DNA of 61,117 bases from contig NZ_JACSQQ010000008.1 of NCBI RefSeq assembly GCF_014836555.1, forward strand, positions 76,913-138,029. Reading direction: 5' to 3'. Positions 58,622 to 61,117 of this stretch are shown one piece after another. This DNA comes from Oerskovia rustica. Lineage in GTDB: Bacteria > Actinomycetota > Actinomycetes > Actinomycetales > Cellulomonadaceae. The notes beneath the pieces were generated by a model that was given only the letters and a program-made list of their open reading frames with translations, searched no databases and was not told the DNA's origin. The translations under genes and the position numbers were made by a program. Each line of letters begins with the position of its first letter. The first letter of the stretch is position 1.

Positions 58622-59341
58622 CTAGCGGTCCGGCGCCTGTGCGGGCCGTGTCTCCTCGTCCTCCGGACGCTCGGGGGCCCCGACGTGATCGAGGACGCCG
58701 GCGAGCAGGAGCGCGAGGTCCCGCACGTCCTCGACCGGCACGGGGCCGTCCGTCCACGACAGGACCGCCCCGGACTCGAACCGCAGCCGGGTGCCGGCGT
58801 ACGCGGGGGCCAGGAGCACCTGCCGCGCGGACGCCGTCAGGAGCTCGTGGGCCGCCAGCTCGTCGGGCGCCCGTACCGTCCAGGTCGCGGCGAACGCCGG
58901 GTCGTCGAACACGACCCTGCGCCCCACCACCCGCTGGACCGAGGGCTGCAGGTAGTCGACGGGCACGACCTCGACCGTCGGGACCTCACCCCGGGCTTCG
59001 AGGGCCACGACCTGGCACTCGACCATCGTCGGGCGCCCGCGTCCGGCCATGGTCGCAGCGGAGCGCCACGCGTACCGGAACGTCACGAGCGGCCACCCGC
59101 CGACCGTCCCGCCCCGCAGGTCCTCGACCCGGCCGCGGTCCTGGACGTCGAACGGAGCACCCCGCCACCGGTCGAGCAGCGACTCGTCGGACGGCACGGA
59201 CTCCCAGCCGAGGTCGCGCAGCAGCGCGTCCTGCGCGGCCCTGCTCCGACGCCGCGCGACCCTGGCCAGCACCGCCGCACCGACCACGAGCACCAGCAGG
59301 ACGACCAGCAGGACCAGCCCGACGACCGACTCCCGGCTCAC
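58622..59341 (-). CDS. membrane-anchored hypothetical protein, paralog of the LemA-linked protein
   Basis: A 239-residue protein with one strong N-terminal membrane helix (VVGLVLLVVLLVLVVGAAVLARVA) and a soluble domain containing LLDRWRGAPFDVQDRGRVEDLRGGTVGGWPLVTFRYAW, VVFDDPAFAATWTVRAPDELAAHELL and RLRFESGAVLSWTDG. It shares its layout with the protein at 57170-57931. Function unknown. GTG at 59341 has GGGGGAAG. The stop is 10 nt before pyrE. Confidence 0.8.
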   Translation of the reverse strand: MSRESVVGLVLLVVLLVLVVGAAVLARVARRRSRAAQDALLRDLGWESVPSDESLLDRWRGAPFDVQDRGRVEDLRGGTVGGWPLVTFRYAWRSAATMAGRGRPTMVECQVVALEARGEVPTVEVVPVDYLQPSVQRVVGRRVVFDDPAFAATWTVRAPDELAAHELLTASARQVLLAPAYAGTRLRFESGAVLSWTDGPVPVEDVRDLALLLAGVLDHVGAPERPEDEETRPAQAPDR

Positions 59342-59368
59342 GCCCGCTTCCCCCGGCGCCGCACTCCC

Positions 59369-60136
59369 CTAGCGACCCTCGAACGCCCGCACGGCCGCGC
59401 GTGGCGCGACCTTCAGCAGCCCCGAGGCCAACCGGTAGCGCAGCGAGGGCGTCGAGATCACGACGCCGCGGCGCACGTCCGCGAGGGCCGCCGCGACGAC
59501 GCGGTCGGCGTTCAGCCACGCGACCTCGGGAAGCTGCGTGTAGTCGATCCCGGCCCGCTCGTGGAACTCGGTGTGCGTGAGCCCGGGGCACAGGGCCGTG
59601 GCCGTGACGCCCGTCCCGCGCAGCTCGACCGCGAGCCCCTCGGTGAACGTGCGCACCCACGCCTTGGCCGCCGAGTACGTGCCGCTCGCCGTGAGCGCCG
59701 CGACCGACGCGACGTTGAGGATCGCGCCGCGGCCACGCTCGGTCATCTGCCCTGCCGCGGCGTGCGAGAGGACCAGGACCGCGCGCACCATGACGTCGAG
59801 CGCCGTGACCTCGGCGTCGACGTCGCCGCCCACGAAGCGCTGGTGCACCGCGTATCCGGCGTTGTTGACGAGCAGGCCCACGGGTCGGCGGCCCGCCTCG
59901 TCCTGCTCCACGAGGGCGAGGCGTTCCGCGACGCGCGCGACGTCGTCGGGCACGGAGAGGTCCGCCGGGAGCACCTGGACCCGCACGCCCGCGGCCGCAC
60001 GGATCTGCGCCGCGACGCGCTCCAGGCGTTCCTCGGCGCGCGCGACGAGGACCAGGTCGTGACGGGCCGTGGCCAGCTGCCACGCGAACTCGAGCCCCAG
60101 GCCGGCGCTGGCGCCGGTGATCAGTGCAGTCGCCAT
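59369..60136 (-). CDS. short-chain dehydrogenase/reductase
   Basis: A 255-residue classical SDR. The NAD(P) motif is TALITGASAGLGLEFA with R33-type residues favouring NADP (VLVARAEERLERV). NNAGYAVHQRF, Ser in NVASVAAL, and the catalytic YSAAKAW (Tyr-x3-Lys) are present, then CPGLTHTEF. The substrate is unknown. ATG at 60136 is six bases after TAGGCT (60143-60148, minus), a leaderless-type start. It is divergent from exonuclease III. Confidence 0.92.
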   Translation of the reverse strand: MATALITGASAGLGLEFAWQLATARHDLVLVARAEERLERVAAQIRAAAGVRVQVLPADLSVPDDVARVAERLALVEQDEAGRRPVGLLVNNAGYAVHQRFVGGDVDAEVTALDVMVRAVLVLSHAAAGQMTERGRGAILNVASVAALTASGTYSAAKAWVRTFTEGLAVELRGTGVTATALCPGLTHTEFHERAGIDYTQLPEVAWLNADRVVAAALADVRRGVVISTPSLRYRLASGLLKVAPRAAVRAFEGR

Positions 60137-60216
60137 GGCCTCAGCCTAGGGGGCACGGGGCGGTCGGGTGACCCGCACGCCCGACGGCGTCACGCACCAC
60201 CGCGCGGCAGGCTCGC

Positions 60217-60249
60217 CATCCACCGACGATCCACCGGCGATCCACCGGC
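60217..60249. repeat. three tandem 11-bp repeats before xth
   Basis: CATCCACCGAC, then GATCCACCGGC twice, back to back in the 147-nt gap between the SDR and exonuclease III genes. It lies just upstream of the presumed xth promoter (TAGCCT). Confidence 0.55.
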
Positions 60250-60283
60250 ACAGCGCGTGGGACGCCCCGGATAGCCTGTCGCC

Positions 60284-61075
60284 ATGCGTCTCGCCACCTG
60301 GAACATCAACTCGATCCGAGCCCGCGCCGAGCGGGCCGTCGCCTTCCTCGAACGATCGGGCACCGACGTGCTCGCGCTGCAGGAGACCAAGTGCAAGGAC
60401 GCCCAGTTCCCGCACGAGGTCTTCGAGGCCGCGGGCTACGAGGTCGCGCACTTCGGCCTGAGCCAGTGGAACGGCGTCGCGATCGCCTCCCGCGTGGGCA
60501 TCGAGGACGTCGAGACGGGCTTCGCGACGCAGCCCCACTTCGGGGCCGAGCCGCACCTGGAGGCCCGGGCCGTCGGGGCGACGTGCGGCGGCGTGCGCGT
60601 GTGGAGCCTGTACGTGCCCCACGGTCGCGCGCTCGACGACCCGCACTACCCGTACAAGCTCGAGTGGCTGCACAACCTGCGCACCCAGGCCGCGGGCTGG
60701 CTCGAGGCGGACCCCGCCGCGCAGGTCGCGCTCGTCGGGGACTGGAACGTCGCACCGCTCGACACAGACGTCTGGGACCCGGCCGTGTTCGCCGGGCACA
60801 CGCACACGTCTCCGGCCGAGCGGGCGGCGTTCTCGGCGTTCGCGGCGGCCGGGTACAGCGAGGTCACCCGCGACTTCTTCCCCGAGGAGCACAAGTACAC
60901 GTACTGGGACTACCAACAGCTGCGCTTCCCCAAGAACCAGGGCATGCGGATCGACTACGCCTACCTGTCCCCCGCGCTGCGCGCCCGCGCGACGGGCGTC
61001 GAGATCGACCGTGACGAGCGCAAGGGCAAGGGCGCCTCGGACCACGTCCCGGTGATCGTGGACCTCACGGACTGA
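60284..61075 (+). CDS. xth: exodeoxyribonuclease III (AP endonuclease family 1)
   Basis: DNA-repair exonuclease/AP endonuclease, 263 residues. MRLATWNINSIRAR, LALQETKCKD (metal-binding Glu34), LYVPHGR, LVGDWNVAPLDTDVWD (catalytic Asp/Asn), and the C-terminal SDHVPVIVDL (catalytic Asp-His) are all present. ATG at 60284 is six bases after TAGCCT, with no ribosome site, so probably leaderless. A GTGCCGAG-type hairpin arm begins 16 nt past the stop. Confidence 0.96.
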   Translation: MRLATWNINSIRARAERAVAFLERSGTDVLALQETKCKDAQFPHEVFEAAGYEVAHFGLSQWNGVAIASRVGIEDVETGFATQPHFGAEPHLEARAVGATCGGVRVWSLYVPHGRALDDPHYPYKLEWLHNLRTQAAGWLEADPAAQVALVGDWNVAPLDTDVWDPAVFAGHTHTSPAERAAFSAFAAAGYSEVTRDFFPEEHKYTYWDYQQLRFPKNQGMRIDYAYLSPALRARATGVEIDRDERKGKGASDHVPVIVDLTD

Positions 61076-61090
61076 CGTCCACGGCCTGAG

Positions 61091-61117
61091 GTGCCGAGCA
61101 CGAGGTCGGGGTCGTTC
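61091..61117 (+). repeat. 5' arm of a GTGCCGAG-type hairpin, cut by the window end
   Basis: GTGCCGAGCACGAGGTCG and the following GGGGTCGTTC match the left arm and flank of the hairpin at 21689-21747 (21688-21714) at all but four of 27 positions. Its partner arm would lie beyond the window. It is probably the xth terminator. Confidence 0.55.

Noticed and set aside
37050-60192. Shared 14-mer GACGCCGTCGGGCG near 37054, 57104 and (reverse) 60178.
   Set aside because: Too short and too close to typical local composition to call a repeat family without statistics.
1-61117. tRNA or rRNA genes, CRISPR arrays, insertion sequences, integrase or phage genes, attachment sites.
   Set aside because: Scanned by eye and none recognised; genes are closely packed housekeeping, transport and surface functions with uniform base composition.

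Overview
The window is chromosomal DNA from a very GC-rich actinobacterium. The content fits a cellulolytic member of the Micrococcales (Cellulomonas, Oerskovia or Cellulosimicrobium type). Supporting observations are a secreted GH6 cellulase with two Fn3 domains and a CBM2, two LAxTG wall-anchored proteins of the class E sortase type, an actinobacterial SAM-IV riboswitch, a DUF3151 protein, a Mycobacterium-like fadA2/fabG4/htdX gene set, and many starts that look leaderless (TAnnnT box 6-8 nt before ATG/GTG). The genus is an inference. I recognise no tRNA, rRNA, CRISPR array, insertion sequence or prophage.

Layout. 0-7 kb: fatty-acid cluster with an acyl-CoA dehydrogenase/oxidase and TetR on the minus strand, divergent from thiolase, FabG4-type reductase and MaoC hydratase. 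7-11 kb: peptide transporter plus CocE/X-Pro-type peptidase. 11-13 kb: a CsbD miniprotein between two GNAT acetyltransferases. 13-17.3 kb: sulfur/methionine region with two different SAM riboswitch classes facing apart, SAM-IV on a SufS-like cysteine desulfurase and SAM-I on a rhodanese-metZ operon. 17.4-24.2 kb: flavin monooxygenase, metallo-beta-lactamase-fold hydrolase, membrane proteins, purS-purQ, a PadR pair, a mini-HNH protein and purC. 24.3-30.4 kb: a LacI-like sensor fused to PAS with no output domain, a LacI regulator and the GH6 cellulase. 30.5-31.8 kb: purD. 31.8-35.1 kb: a SipW/TasA-like secretion cluster including an RCC1-repeat protein and a LAxTG protein.

35.5-41 kb: purA, DUF3151, and a partner-switching module in which a PAS/PP2C/HATPase protein sits between two STAS antagonists. 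41-45 kb: fructose-bisphosphate aldolase, SpoU methyltransferase, DedA and HAD phosphatase. 45-51.4 kb: a tripartite tricarboxylate transporter (TctCBA) with a universal stress protein and a divergent CitA/CitB-like two-component system. 51.4-56.2 kb: a 1573-residue wall-anchored protein with three HtaA heme-binding domains and a mirror-like arrangement of internal repeats, preceded by a candidate iron box. 56.4-61.1 kb: LemA, two related membrane-anchored hypotheticals around pyrE, an SDR and exonuclease III.

Functionally the window combines carbon acquisition (cellulose, peptides, fatty acids, tricarboxylates), SAM-responsive sulfur metabolism, scattered purine/pyrimidine genes and cell-surface structures. 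The most novel-looking parts are the SipW/TasA/RCC1/LAxTG cluster, the back-to-back SAM-IV/SAM-I leaders, the symmetrical HtaA protein (its transcription unit ends at a 24-nt C tract) and the output-less LacI-PAS sensor.
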